Shown here piece by piece: positions 17,749-25,740 of a DNA stretch of 64,000 bases. Positions within the stretch are counted from its first letter, which is position 1, and each line of letters opens with the position of its first letter. This DNA is from Methylobacterium radiotolerans JCM 2831 (GTDB taxonomy: Bacteria > Pseudomonadota > Alphaproteobacteria > Rhizobiales > Beijerinckiaceae). The position numbers and the translations under genes were made by a program. The notes below the pieces were generated by a model. That model did not search any database and was not told the origin of the DNA. It saw only the letters and a list, made by a program, of their open reading frames with translations. The stretch lies in NCBI RefSeq assembly GCF_000019725.1, contig NC_010505.1, positions 4,387,001 to 4,451,000 on the forward strand. Reading direction: 5' to 3'.

Positions 17749-18092
17749 AATTCCGCTGCATTAACAGCAGCTTAGATAGATCGTTCGTTTCACCGTCGTA
17801 GCCGGAATTTGGATCGAACCAGGAACAAACGGCCTCATTACGACAGGTTCGGGACAGAAGGTCCCGAAAAAAGTCCCGAAGCGGTTCTTGGTTTGTATCG
17901 GTGACGCCTGCTCTCTGCGCCCTGCCAGTGGTAAAGTCTGCCGCTTCGTACTCACTCGGAAAGGTTGGCGTGCGGCTCTGCACGGACCCCCTTGGTGTTT
18001 TCTACAGCGCCTTCACAAAAGCCGTCTTCGAAAGGACTAACCCTACTGATATCTAGACCCACCCACCTGCCCTGGTAGAGCGTGGGCATACA
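17749..18092. other. Island left end without a gene; possible integrase arm sites
   Basis: No convincing gene. Two copies of GTCCCGA at 17861-17867 and 17873-17879 are spaced 12 bp apart, with an inverted TCGGGAC at 17849-17855. The same doublet with the same spacing occurs at 34239-34245 and 34251-34257 near attR. These may be arm-type binding sites for the integrase. Confidence 0.4.
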
Positions 18093-19106
18093 TCACCGGA
18101 CTGCGCGCTTTTGTCTTTTCAGAAATTCCTCTCTTAGCATGCGATCTGACACTCGGTCGTAAGGGGCTTTCCCTTCGAGCGACCTAAGTCGCTCCATTTC
18201 TTCATTCGCAATCGCTAGTGTCTGTCGCAGCGCACCGACTGCCGTATACGTTCCTACTGGTCCACCTGGCGGATCGGATTTCTCTCCGGACTCCATCAAG
18301 TCTACCGCACTGTTCACATCTTTTTCAATTTGCTCGATCGTTTCGTATCCGGATAGCTGGATCTGATGAACAAGGTTTGAAATTGAACTTGAGTCGTCGA
18401 CCCTTCTATCTGGGAACCTCTTCTTAATATATGCCGTAATGGTATCGAGATTTACTGGGACTGATACAAGTGTATTGTCTGAAATATCGCCGTGGGCTTT
18501 GTTCGTTGAAGCACTTTTTGCACCATAGATTTGTTGAAACTCACTGTCGGCCACATAAAATAACCCGCTCAGCGCATTCATTGCTTTTTGGAGTTCGACC
18601 GGCACATCCCATTGCCCCTTGTATGCAAGGTAGTGCGAAACTGCGGCCCACGCATCCATACAAATAGTTCTGGTCTGAATCTCGAATACAAATCCTTTTA
18701 TGTTATCGTACCTTGGTCCGGAAAAGGTTTCTCTAAGACTGCATATATAATGTATTGACATATATCCGAAGCCTTCACTTGACGATATCTTGTCGTCTTG
18801 GGAAATTACAGAGAAATTTTCGCATATAAGCTTCTCCAATCGCCGCAAATCATCTCTAAATAAGCACACAACACGAACCCCGGAAATATCTTTGATTTGT
18901 TTAATTGGATCAGTAAGCTCCTTTTCAATTGATTTTTCGATTAGTGACTCGATGTCCTTGACACGTCCGACAATATTATGAATTTTGATATCAGAAATAG
19001 CAATCATAGATTGCAATACGTGCGACACTTCTTCTACAATTTGACAGTAATAGCGATGATTGACGCTATATTCTTTTCGCAATCCAGCGATATCGAACTT
19101 GCTCAT
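18093..19106 (-). CDS. Stand-alone RelA/SpoT-domain alarmone synthetase
   Basis: 337-residue protein with one RelA/SpoT nucleotidyltransferase domain at about residues 40-180. Visible motifs are 'GRVKDIESLIEKS', 'IKDISGVRVVCLFRDD', 'GYMSIHYI' and 'FEIQTRTICMDAWAAVSHYL'. There is no HD hydrolase, TGS or ACT domain. The C-terminal ~150 residues are not recognised. It would make (p)ppGpp or a related pyrophosphorylated nucleotide. Its base composition is much lower in GC than the flanks, and it lies at the cargo end of the island, next to attL. Toxic small alarmone synthetases and CapRel-type anti-phage proteins occur in such places; a defence role is inference. Confidence 0.8.
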   Translation of the reverse strand: MSKFDIAGLRKEYSVNHRYYCQIVEEVSHVLQSMIAISDIKIHNIVGRVKDIESLIEKSIEKELTDPIKQIKDISGVRVVCLFRDDLRRLEKLICENFSVISQDDKISSSEGFGYMSIHYICSLRETFSGPRYDNIKGFVFEIQTRTICMDAWAAVSHYLAYKGQWDVPVELQKAMNALSGLFYVADSEFQQIYGAKSASTNKAHGDISDNTLVSVPVNLDTITAYIKKRFPDRRVDDSSSISNLVHQIQLSGYETIEQIEKDVNSAVDLMESGEKSDPPGGPVGTYTAVGALRQTLAIANEEMERLRSLEGKAPYDRVSDRMLREEFLKRQKRAVR

Positions 19107-19245
19107 AGCAGGGCCTTTGAATTAAAATAGACAAACTTCTATAGGATAGAAAGCATGCATCAATGATGATTTTCGCAGAAATGCGTAAAACATCAGCGAC
19201 CTAAGGCTGGCAGGTATGGAAGCCAGATTTCCGGGATTCCAGAAT

Positions 19246-19413
19246 TCAAGCGTTTTTTGAGAGATATGCGGTCACGGCTGTGCGAAAAGCAGTCTCGATC
19301 GTAATGCCCCGGTGCACGGCTTCGATACGCATCCGTCGGGCTTGGCCTTTCGTCAGCCGCGTAGTGACCTTCACAAGGTCCGCATCATCGGGTCGGCTGA
19401 CATCTGCGGTCAT
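19246..19413 (-). CDS. 55-residue protein downstream of an XRE regulator
   Basis: Short gene encoding MTADVSRPDDADLVKVTTRL through a KNA C-terminus. The segment 'VKVTTRLTKGQARRMRIEAV' followed by 'GITIETAFRTAVTAYL' looks like a ribbon-helix-helix or similar small DNA-binding fold. Its ATG overlaps the TGA of the XRE gene by 4 bp (ATGA), so the two are translationally coupled. It lies 139 bp upstream of the RelA/SpoT-like gene on the same strand, so one transcript is possible. It could be an accessory repressor or an antitoxin; neither is shown. Confidence 0.6.
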   Translation of the reverse strand: MTADVSRPDDADLVKVTTRLTKGQARRMRIEAVHRGITIETAFRTAVTAYLSKNA

Positions 19414-19643
19414 GGCTGGCCCTTCCTCCGCAGCTTCACGCCTGGCTCGCCGCCGTTCGTGAAAACGATACCCTCGGCCTCGAACACCCGCTGGATGGCC
19501 TCAAGGGTCGAAGCCTTCGGGTCGGACGACCCACGCTCGATGTTGTTCAACCCCGTCGTGGAAATGCCCGCGAGCCTTGCAACCTCAGCCTGCGTTAGGC
19601 CGAGCATCGCCCGTGCCCCGCGGATTTGTTCGGGCTTCAACAT
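19410..19643 (-). CDS. XRE-family HTH regulator
   Basis: 77-residue helix-turn-helix protein of the Cro/CI type: 'IRGARAMLGLTQAEVARLAG' followed by 'ISTTGLNNIERGSSDPKAST'. It also has 'LEAIQRVFEAEGIVFTNGGE', the tail often seen in short alphaproteobacterial XRE regulators. It is the leftmost regulator of the island and is divergent from the rightward gene block. Inverted repeats TCAACTGCG/CGCAGTTGA lie in the gap. Probably the repressor controlling the island. Confidence 0.8.
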   Translation of the reverse strand: MLKPEQIRGARAMLGLTQAEVARLAGISTTGLNNIERGSSDPKASTLEAIQRVFEAEGIVFTNGGEPGVKLRRKGQP

Positions 19644-19673
19644 GGCTTGACTATAACCCCAGGCGAGAAATTA

Positions 19674-19726
19674 TCAACTGCGGTGTTGACATTCACAATC
19701 GAACTGGCAATCTCAAGCGCAGTTGA
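19674..19726. promoter_or_regulatory. Inverted-repeat operator candidate between divergent island genes
   Basis: TCAACTGCG (19674-19682) and its exact inverse CGCAGTTGA (19718-19726) flank the start region of the XRE gene. A partial inverse, GTTGA, lies just inside the first copy. The position between an XRE repressor and the rightward block is where a lysogeny-type switch would be expected. Inferred from symmetry. Confidence 0.4.
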
Positions 19727-19758
19727 TTTTGTATCAATTGGGGCTGAGGTTTTCCGCT

Positions 19759-19974
19759 ATGAACCACGCCGTTCCACTCATCCACCGATCGCCAACCGAT
19801 CGCCTTCATCATGCCCGCGAGGATCATGAGAGCTGCTTGCGTCTCGCTGCCTCCTATCGGGTTCGCCTCTCGCGCGGCGACCCTGAGATGCGCGAGCTGC
19901 ACGCTTGGGCCCTTGGCCACGCTCGCACCCTCCGCATCCGCTTCAGCGGCGCTCTGAGCGCTCCGCAGGCCTAA
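19759..19974 (+). CDS. Small hypothetical protein, first of the rightward block
   Basis: 71-residue ORF starting MNHAVPLIHRSPTDRLHHAR, basic, with a helical middle ('LRLAASYRVRL'). GAGG lies 9-12 bp upstream of the ATG. No family is recognised. A 75-residue frame on the opposite strand (19693-19920) overlaps it; I prefer the plus strand because of the divergent operator layout, but the choice is uncertain. Confidence 0.35.
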   Translation: MNHAVPLIHRSPTDRLHHAREDHESCLRLAASYRVRLSRGDPEMRELHAWALGHARTLRIRFSGALSAPQA

Positions 19975-20041
19975 TCAGCCTCCTACCAACTGCCTCTTCC
20001 ATCGCCCAGCCACCGCCACGAGCCCATTACGGAGCCGAACG

Positions 20042-20506
20042 ATGCCGCACGCCCGCACCTCCCGTTCCGGCCCGGTTGCCCCGGTACGCCGCGTCCAGAC
20101 CGGCCGCGTCTCGCTCACCGATCGCTGCCGCACTCTACTCACCGAGCGCACGCCCGACACTGACGCAGCCTTGGCTCTGCTGCCCCTGGCCGAGACCCTA
20201 TGGGCCGAGCACGTGAAAGCCCGTCGGGCCGTCCGGATCGCCGAGACCCCCACACGCATCTCGCGCGCGGAGGCCGCATTCCAGGCCTGCGAGACTGTGG
20301 CCGAGGCCATCATCAACGCGCCCATGCCGCGCACCTCGGCGGGCCTCAGAGCTCTCAGCATAGGTGTCGCGATGGCATACGAGGGATGCTTGGACAGGTC
20401 CGAACCGGTCCACAACGCCCTCTGGCAGCTCGTCTGCGGGGTCATGATGTCGGTCGAGGGAGGCGAGCCGCCCGAGGGCTTCGAGACATTCTCCGACCGC
20501 GGATGA
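20042..20506 (+). CDS. Hypothetical island protein
   Basis: 154 residues starting MPHARTSRSGPVAPVRRVQT. After a basic, Pro-rich N-terminus the protein is predicted largely helical ('DAALALLPLAETLWAEHVKA', 'AEAAFQACETVAEAIINAPM'). GGAG lies about 6 bp before the ATG. It belongs to the early rightward block of the island, ahead of the AlpA-like and RepA-like genes. No family is recognised. Confidence 0.55.
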   Translation: MPHARTSRSGPVAPVRRVQTGRVSLTDRCRTLLTERTPDTDAALALLPLAETLWAEHVKARRAVRIAETPTRISRAEAAFQACETVAEAIINAPMPRTSAGLRALSIGVAMAYEGCLDRSEPVHNALWQLVCGVMMSVEGGEPPEGFETFSDRG

Positions 20507-20818
20507 TCAAAGGGCTTGTCAGGCGCCGTAACACCACTGTCCCAGCCTGCACGCTGCCGGGCCAGTTCGAAGTGGCATGCGGCTCGCGGTCCCACATATC
20601 TACGAGATGAAGTCGAATACAAGTAAACGACCGCGGTTCGGCAAAGACCGCAATCAAACATCAAAATTTGTTGTCAATGAAGATCTCGAGGCAACTCAAA
20701 TCATGCCAAATTACCAGAAACTCTAAATCAAACGGATGAGAGCCTTAAATGCAATAACGCTTTAGATCCATCGTAGTTTGTGAGACATTTGGTTACTTTC
20801 GGTCGGAGAATCGTTGAG

Positions 20819-21031
20819 ATGGAAGATCGCACTCCCGCAGGAGACAATTTCTGTCGGTCGTCCTGGATTCTCAAGCGGTTCAACATCAACCGCGTGACCC
20901 TCTCGCGTTGGATGGCTCGATCGAGCCGACCATTCCCGTTACCCGCAGTTCGCCCCGGGCGGAATCGCTACTGGCGCGTGAGCGATGTCTTGACCTGGGA
21001 GGCCGAGCAGGCGGTTCGGGACGCAGCTTAG
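20819..21031 (+). CDS. AlpA/MerR-type small HTH regulator (possible excisionase)
   Basis: About 70 residues from the ATG at 20819, which follows GGAG at good spacing; an in-frame ATG at 20780 would add 13 residues. 'SWILKRFNINRVTLSRWMAR' reads as the helix-turn-helix, followed by 'FPLPAVRPGRNRYWRVSDVL' and 'TWEAE', the ending typical of AlpA-like proteins (FP.P....RYW..SDL..W). In satellites and P4-like elements this family activates excision and late functions. Position ahead of the RepA-like ATPase fits that role. Confidence 0.65.
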   Translation: MEDRTPAGDNFCRSSWILKRFNINRVTLSRWMARSSRPFPLPAVRPGRNRYWRVSDVLTWEAEQAVRDAA

Positions 21032-21261
21032 ACCGAATGCGCTGCCTCGGCGGACGGCCGCTCGGGGATCTTCGAAACATTCGCTGCGATGGCGCGGCCC
21101 TCCGAGGCCACAACTCTCATGACAAAGCAAAGAGGCCCGAACCCTTGCGGGAACGGACCCCTTGATAGCTTCTCGCTTTGGTCGGCCGAGAACCATCAAG
21201 GTAAGTCCAAGTCGCAGGGAAATCAACGGGATACCGCTGCCCACAACGTCGGAGGGCGGCC

Positions 21262-21540
21262 ATGAATACTCGCCTCGAACGGCCGCCGGTCAATATATCG
21301 GCGCAGGATCAGCGTGAGCACCTTTCAGAAGTGCTCGATCAAATCGGCCATTACGTCGACATCGCGCAGAGCTGCGTAGCCGTCCGGGATGATCGGATGT
21401 TGGCTCATGCCCTCAAGATGATCGCGCTGTGTGCTGTAGGAGGCGCCGAGACCAGCCGCAGCCTTCTCGATGCAGTCGCGGCCGACAAGCGCCTGCGGGA
21501 CCTCTGTCGCAGCGACTCGAACGGAGGCCCCCGTGGATGA
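21262..21540 (+). CDS. Hypothetical protein coupled to the RepA-like gene
   Basis: 92 residues, helical, starting MNTRLERPPVNISAQDQREH. The second half reads 'LAHALKMIALCAVGGAETSR'. GGAGG lies about 8 bp before the ATG. Its stop overlaps the GTG start of the next gene by 8 bp, so the two are probably translated together. No family is recognised; a small replication accessory is possible. Confidence 0.55.
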   Translation: MNTRLERPPVNISAQDQREHLSEVLDQIGHYVDIAQSCVAVRDDRMLAHALKMIALCAVGGAETSRSLLDAVAADKRLRDLCRSDSNGGPRG

Positions 21541-22816
21541 CCGCGGTCGCGCCCCTGTAACCGGGGCCCCATTTGAGCTGGATCAGAGCGACGGTCCTGA
21601 TGATCGATTCAACGTCCCGCTTGCCGAGCCAACCAAGGCAAACTTGGGTTGGTCTAAGGCTCTGCCGATGGAACAGGTCCAGCCGAACGGTGGGGGGAAG
21701 CCTCCCATCGTCCTGCGCTGGCACGGCGATGCCGATCCGTATGCCGATCGCGCCTGGCTGGTACGAGACCTCGTTTTTGAAACAGGAACCGGTTTGATTT
21801 CCGGACAGTGGGGGAGCGGCAAGACTTTCGGCGCGCTCGATTTAAGCGCGTCGGTGATGACGGGCCTGCCGTTCGTGGGTCGGAAGGTCTCGCGGCAAGG
21901 CGGGGTCCTGTTCATCGCTCCAGAGGGGGCGTTCGAGATCCCGATCCGCCTGCGCGGGCTCGTGCAGGGCAAGCTCAACGAGATGGATGGGGAGCGCCTG
22001 CCGTTCGCCTGGATCGACGAATGCCCGCGCTTGCTGGATCCAAGCGCCGTTGACGAACTCGCCGCGTTCGCGCGTCAAGCCGCCGAGCGCATGCAGGCCG
22101 ATTTCGATCTGCCACTCGCGCTGATCATCATCGACACTGTCGCGGCAGGCGCCGGATTTGAGGACGAGAACAGCTCGGCCGAGGGGCAAAGGCTGATGAA
22201 CGCACTCGCGGCCCTGAGCCGCCTGACCGGCGCGTTCGTCATGGGCGTCGACCACTTCGGCAAGGCCGTCGAGTCCGGGACGCGCGGGACCTCCGCGAAA
22301 GAGGCGGGTGCCGATGTCGTGCTCGCCATGCTTGGCCAGCGCGACGACACCGGAGCCGTCAGCAACACGCGGATGGCCGTGCGCAAGCTGCGCGGGGGCC
22401 GCAGCGGGTACGCCATCCCCTACAAGCTCGACCCCTTACAGGTCGGCGAGAACCGTGACGGCGAGCCGGTGACTACCTGCATCGTCACCTGGGGCGACAC
22501 CGGACCGGCGGCGCCCACTGCCAAGCCGAAGCCGAAATGGCCGAACCTGGTGTTCCGGGATGCCGTGCTGAACGCATTGGCGGAACACGGACAGGACGCG
22601 TGGCCCTATCCAGCCGAGGGTGGACGGGTCCGGGCGATCACCGTGGCGCAACTGCGGGCTGAGTTCATCGCGAGCTATCCCTCCGCGGACGCTAAGGCGG
22701 ACACGAAGCGCAAAGCGTTTACCCGGTCTATTGAAGCGGCGGCCGATAAAAAACTCATCATCTGCCGCGAGTTAAAGGGTGAGGATCATCTCTGGTTGGC
22801 CTCCGACGACACTTGA
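21533..22816 (+). CDS. RepA-like hexameric helicase/ATPase
   Basis: 427 residues from GTG 21533, which sits 5 bp after GGAGG; the open frame extends further upstream but without such a site. AAA_25/RepA-type ATPase: Walker A 'LISGQWGSGKTFGALDLS', 'GGVLFIAPEGA' beyond it, Walker B-like 'LALIIIDTVAAG', and 'VMGVDHFGKAVESGTRGT' as in plasmid and phage RepA/DnaB-like helicases. The C-terminal third has no recognised domain. It is immediately followed by a dense repeat cluster that could be its origin. It likely unwinds DNA for autonomous replication of the excised island. Confidence 0.75.
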   Translation: MDDRGRAPVTGAPFELDQSDGPDDRFNVPLAEPTKANLGWSKALPMEQVQPNGGGKPPIVLRWHGDADPYADRAWLVRDLVFETGTGLISGQWGSGKTFGALDLSASVMTGLPFVGRKVSRQGGVLFIAPEGAFEIPIRLRGLVQGKLNEMDGERLPFAWIDECPRLLDPSAVDELAAFARQAAERMQADFDLPLALIIIDTVAAGAGFEDENSSAEGQRLMNALAALSRLTGAFVMGVDHFGKAVESGTRGTSAKEAGADVVLAMLGQRDDTGAVSNTRMAVRKLRGGRSGYAIPYKLDPLQVGENRDGEPVTTCIVTWGDTGPAAPTAKPKPKWPNLVFRDAVLNALAEHGQDAWPYPAEGGRVRAITVAQLRAEFIASYPSADAKADTKRKAFTRSIEAAADKKLIICRELKGEDHLWLASDDT

Positions 22817-22829
22817 TCGTGGGTCCGAA

Positions 22830-22950
22830 CCGGACACCCGGACAGACCGGACAGGTTCCTTAGAAACCTGTCCTGTCCGTCCGGTCTGTCCGGCCCCCTC
22901 GGACAAGCCGGACAGACCCGGACATGTCCGCCCCTGTCCGGTGTGTCCGG
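22830..22950. repeat. GGACA/TGTCC repeat cluster, possible replication origin
   Basis: Within about 120 bp there are six GGACA and six TGTCC units, mostly as CCGGACA and TGTCCGG. The GGACA copies lie in two groups, each followed by a TGTCC group. The inner units of the first half form a perfect hairpin, GACAGGTT-loop-AACCTGTC, around 22850-22873. The cluster starts 14 bp after the stop of the RepA-like gene. Iteron-like repeats next to a RepA gene commonly form an origin; a terminator or regulatory RNA role is also possible. Confidence 0.55.
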
Positions 22951-23267
22951 GGCCCGGCGCGGGCCGGAAAGCTGGCCTCGGTTTGCGAGGGGGCGGAGGT
23001 TCCCGAGCTCGATCTTTTCGCTGCTGGCGGCCAAGCCGTCGATGGGACTAGGCGCACCGCCAATCCGACCCCACACCCCGGCAGCCCCTTGCGACGCTCC
23101 TGCCTCGCGCTGCGGTCTGCGGTATCAGGCGGCCATGATCGCTTGGACCCCTCGCATGGAGGCCGAAGGGCGTCGCTCGATGGTGAGGTCAGGTGAAAAT
23201 CGGATCTTGGCCGCATCCGGCCAGGTGGTCTGATGCGTTCGCTCGCCGGCACTGTTATCTGCGTTCG
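22951..23267. other. No gene seen
   Basis: This 317-bp stretch joins the repeat cluster to the low-GC nuclease-like gene. Several frames are open on both strands but none has a ribosome binding site or family resemblance. It may hold the promoter of the nuclease-like gene. Confidence 0.3.
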
Positions 23268-24278
23268 ATGACCAACAGCGATCTTAGTCCAATGGAAAAT
23301 CCTCCTCGAAATGCCTTAGGGGGCGGCCTCTCTATCGAAAAAATAGAGGCTGCCATTGCTAAGTCGGGCTACCCCTTACAAACGCATGTGGCTAATGTTC
23401 TGCGTTCATTAAATTTTAATGTCTCACCGGAGTGGAGCTTTGTTGATCGCGATAGTAGCGATCTACGTTCTATGGATATGCGGGCGACATCGGAGCTTTT
23501 TGAATTTAATAGTGAGACTAGAGCTCGGCCATCATTGACTGTTTTAGTCGAATGCAAGCAGTCTGAGATGCCATTTGTGTTCTTTACGGGGGAAAAGATA
23601 CCGTGGAACGCACTTATGCCATTCATAGTTGGGCAAAAACAGGATAGATTTACAATTAAAACTGATGACACGCTATCAACATGGAGCTGTGATTTACAAC
23701 AGGCTCTCCATCTTCGAAGTCATCCGTTTTTTTCAGCTCCTCCAGTTGCATATACATTGAGTAAATGCCAGAGAAAAAGTGGATCCGATTTGATACTCAG
23801 TGGTGACGAGACTTACAACGGTCTAGTAATGCCGTTGGTGAAATCTTTGCATCACTTAAAGATAGCAGAAAAGCCGCCATCAACAGCAGTTTATTTTGAT
23901 GTACATTACGCCGTGGCATTGGGCGTTATTGATGCACCAATGGTTGCTTTTGAAGACGCTTCGTTGAAATTGGTTCCTTGGGTTCGGGTTCTACGTCACG
24001 AGGCCGGATCCGCCGAACTCGGTAAAATTGATCAGGGATCAAATATTCCTGTTGATATTGTGCATCGTGATTTTTTGGAAACGTACATTATCAAGCATCT
24101 TTTTCCGGCTGCAAAAGATTTCTCTAATAAAATACTGAAGCACGATGTAGAAGTAGCTGAATGCGAGGGTTTCATAAGCGGCATGGAAGCTGGATGGTAT
24201 ACGGATTATGAGGCTCGTCTGGAGCCGGCGCGTCGTCTATACAAAAAAAGTCGGTCAACAGAGGAAGATAACTCCTAA
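23268..24278 (+). CDS. PD-(D/E)XK nuclease-like protein, probable defence cargo
   Basis: 336 residues from ATG 23268 (a second ATG at 23292 is possible). The N-terminus resembles restriction-endonuclease-like folds: an amphipathic helix ('LQTHVANVLRSLNFNV'), then Asp70 in 'DLRSMDMRATSE', then strand 'LTVLVECKQSE' with Glu95 and Lys97. This matches the D...ExK pattern of PD-(D/E)XK enzymes. The remaining two thirds are not recognised. The gene is markedly AT-rich compared with its neighbours and stands alone without a methylase. Likely a recently acquired anti-phage or anti-plasmid gene; activity is inferred from the motif only. Confidence 0.6.
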   Translation: MTNSDLSPMENPPRNALGGGLSIEKIEAAIAKSGYPLQTHVANVLRSLNFNVSPEWSFVDRDSSDLRSMDMRATSELFEFNSETRARPSLTVLVECKQSEMPFVFFTGEKIPWNALMPFIVGQKQDRFTIKTDDTLSTWSCDLQQALHLRSHPFFSAPPVAYTLSKCQRKSGSDLILSGDETYNGLVMPLVKSLHHLKIAEKPPSTAVYFDVHYAVALGVIDAPMVAFEDASLKLVPWVRVLRHEAGSAELGKIDQGSNIPVDIVHRDFLETYIIKHLFPAAKDFSNKILKHDVEVAECEGFISGMEAGWYTDYEARLEPARRLYKKSRSTEEDNS

Positions 24279-24395
24279 AAAGCCGCGCCAACTTTGCAAT
24301 ATGTTCTTCTGCGCGCCGCCGTGTGCGACCGGCTGGCATTTGGATCGGCGGTTCCCGCACGGAGGACGGCCTGGAGCCCTCGACCATTCTTTATG

Positions 24396-24570
24396 TCAGC
24401 CGAGCCATGACCCGTTGAAGCTGAACGGCGGTCCACCGATCGGACCCGCGAGCGGTGGGGATGCTGCGTTCGGTCAGAGCCCGGCGATGCCATTGGCCGA
24501 GGTGATGCCCGCCTTGTGCAGCTCGGCGATGACAGGGGCGAGCCGGGCCGCCAGCGGCCGTTATAGGGTC
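24396..24570 (-). pseudogene. 3' remnant of a serine recombinase
   Basis: Minus-strand frames read 'LAARLAPVIAELHKAGITSA' and then, after a frameshift, 'ERSIPTARGSDRWTAVQLQR' and VMARLT-stop. This is the C-terminal HTH end of a resolvase/invertase, as in the intact gene at 25741-26436 but diverged from it. The catalytic domain is absent. A decayed copy. Confidence 0.6.
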
Positions 24571-24697
24571 AGCAGCAGTAACGACCGGGAACAGGGCCAG
24601 CAGCCGTCCTGTGACTTCCTATGAGATCGGGCCTGTCGCGCACCACGTTTCAATGTAGGGTAGTGCCCCTGCATGAAGGGACCCGGCAGAAACGCTT

Positions 24698-25090
24698 ATG
24701 ATCGAAGCATCAAACCTTAGAGCGGGCGCTATTGATTTCAGTGTTATACCAATGGATGCGCGCGGTTTACGCGTCTTAACGAGCGGCATGCAAGATGTTC
24801 CGGTGAGGCGTGAGATCAGAAATGGCACCTTCCCATCGTACAAAGCCGCCAGTTTCTCACTTGTGAAAGACTACGGCTTCATCATAAATGTATGGCGCGT
24901 CAGGAATGAAGTTGAAAACTATCGTGTGATCGGTGGTGTTTCTGTAGATATAGACGACTCTCTAAATAGGATGAAGGCCTATAGAGATGCCTTCGACGCC
25001 ATTCTGGCAAGCGATGAGCACTCAACAGAGGCTTTTCGCATACTGGACCATGTAATATACTCTGACATTGCTACCTTACATTGGACTTAG
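24698..25090 (+). CDS. Hypothetical low-GC island protein
   Basis: 130 residues starting MIEASNLRAGAIDFSVIPMD. It has mixed alpha/beta character, with 'AASFSLVKDYGFIINVWRVR' and 'YRVIGGVSVDIDDSLNRMKA'. It has no signal peptide or membrane segment. The low GC and a strong Rho-independent terminator 9 bp after the stop indicate a self-contained imported gene. No family is recognised. Confidence 0.6.
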   Translation: MIEASNLRAGAIDFSVIPMDARGLRVLTSGMQDVPVRREIRNGTFPSYKAASFSLVKDYGFIINVWRVRNEVENYRVIGGVSVDIDDSLNRMKAYRDAFDAILASDEHSTEAFRILDHVIYSDIATLHWT

Positions 25091-25098
25091 CCTGATTT

Positions 25099-25127
25099 GA
25101 GGCCGCTCCATTGGGGCGGCCTCTTTT
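25099..25127 (+). terminator. Rho-independent terminator
   Basis: GAGGCCGC, a 9-nt loop, GCGGCCTC, then TTTT. It begins 9 bp after the stop codon of the gene at 24698-25090. Confidence 0.85.
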
Positions 25128-25311
25128 CGTCAGGCGGCTCGTGCTGGTCCCCGCTGCCGAAAGCGCACTCCCCTACGCATGTCGTGCACATAATGAACCT
25201 TTAGGTTGGAACGAAATCCAAGCGCATGGATGATGTTTGACCCACTTGCATTGTGAATTTGACTTAATACATCATGGGCCCTGATCGTTGTTTGAGGCAC
25301 ATACCGACACA

Positions 25312-25512
25312 ATGCCAGAGCCTGCTTTCGCCTATAATCCTGAGATGCAGATGCCTGATGGAACACCGTTTCCGGTTGATGCTCATTTCCCAGATGGCAC
25401 GCTCTTTTATGTAAAATCTGTCGACGGCACTTGGCATGAAGCCAAAATTGTCGATCATCGTAAGCACAATGGAGAATGGCATGTGCTTACTGGGAAAACG
25501 AAACGTCCTTGA
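25312..25512 (+). CDS. Small hypothetical protein
   Basis: 66 residues from the ATG at 25312 (an in-frame ATG at 25288 adds 8). The sequence 'PFPVDAHFPDGTLFYVKSVD' followed by 'GTWHEAKIVDHRKHNGEWHV' suggests a small beta-rich domain. It is low in GC like its neighbours. It is followed 13 bp later by another small gene. No family is recognised. Confidence 0.45.
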   Translation: MPEPAFAYNPEMQMPDGTPFPVDAHFPDGTLFYVKSVDGTWHEAKIVDHRKHNGEWHVLTGKTKRP

Positions 25513-25525
25513 AGAGATTTTGACG

Positions 25526-25717
25526 ATGCATCTGACTAAAGATAGTCCGGAAATACTCCGCAGAGACAGAAGTTATAAATACGCCGAGTCTGTACATGCG
25601 CGAGCGATAGAAGCTGGAAATCATCGCAGAGCTATGCGCGCAGCCAATCTGATGATGGCTCTTCATAGCCGCATGGATAAAATTACTTTCTCAAGTGTTT
25701 CAACTTACAAAGGATAA
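25526..25717 (+). CDS. Small hypothetical helical protein
   Basis: 63 residues starting MHLTKDSPEILRRDRSYKYA; helical and basic ('HARAIEAGNHRRAMRAANLM'). GAAGAG lies about 10 bp before this ATG. A longer in-frame start at 25436 would overlap the preceding gene and is less likely. It converges with the resolvase gene. No family is recognised. Confidence 0.45.
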   Translation: MHLTKDSPEILRRDRSYKYAESVHARAIEAGNHRRAMRAANLMMALHSRMDKITFSSVSTYKG

Positions 25718-25740
25718 CTAAAAACCATTTACAGGATTAT

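Noticed and set aside
19693..19920. 75-codon minus-strand frame starting MAKGPSVQLA
   Set aside because: It overlaps the plus-strand ORF at 19759 and the putative operator; the divergent layout favours the plus strand, but the case is not closed.
22830..22950. Possible CRISPR array
   Set aside because: Units are only 5-7 bp, in both orientations and unevenly spaced, with no spacer-length regularity and no cas genes.
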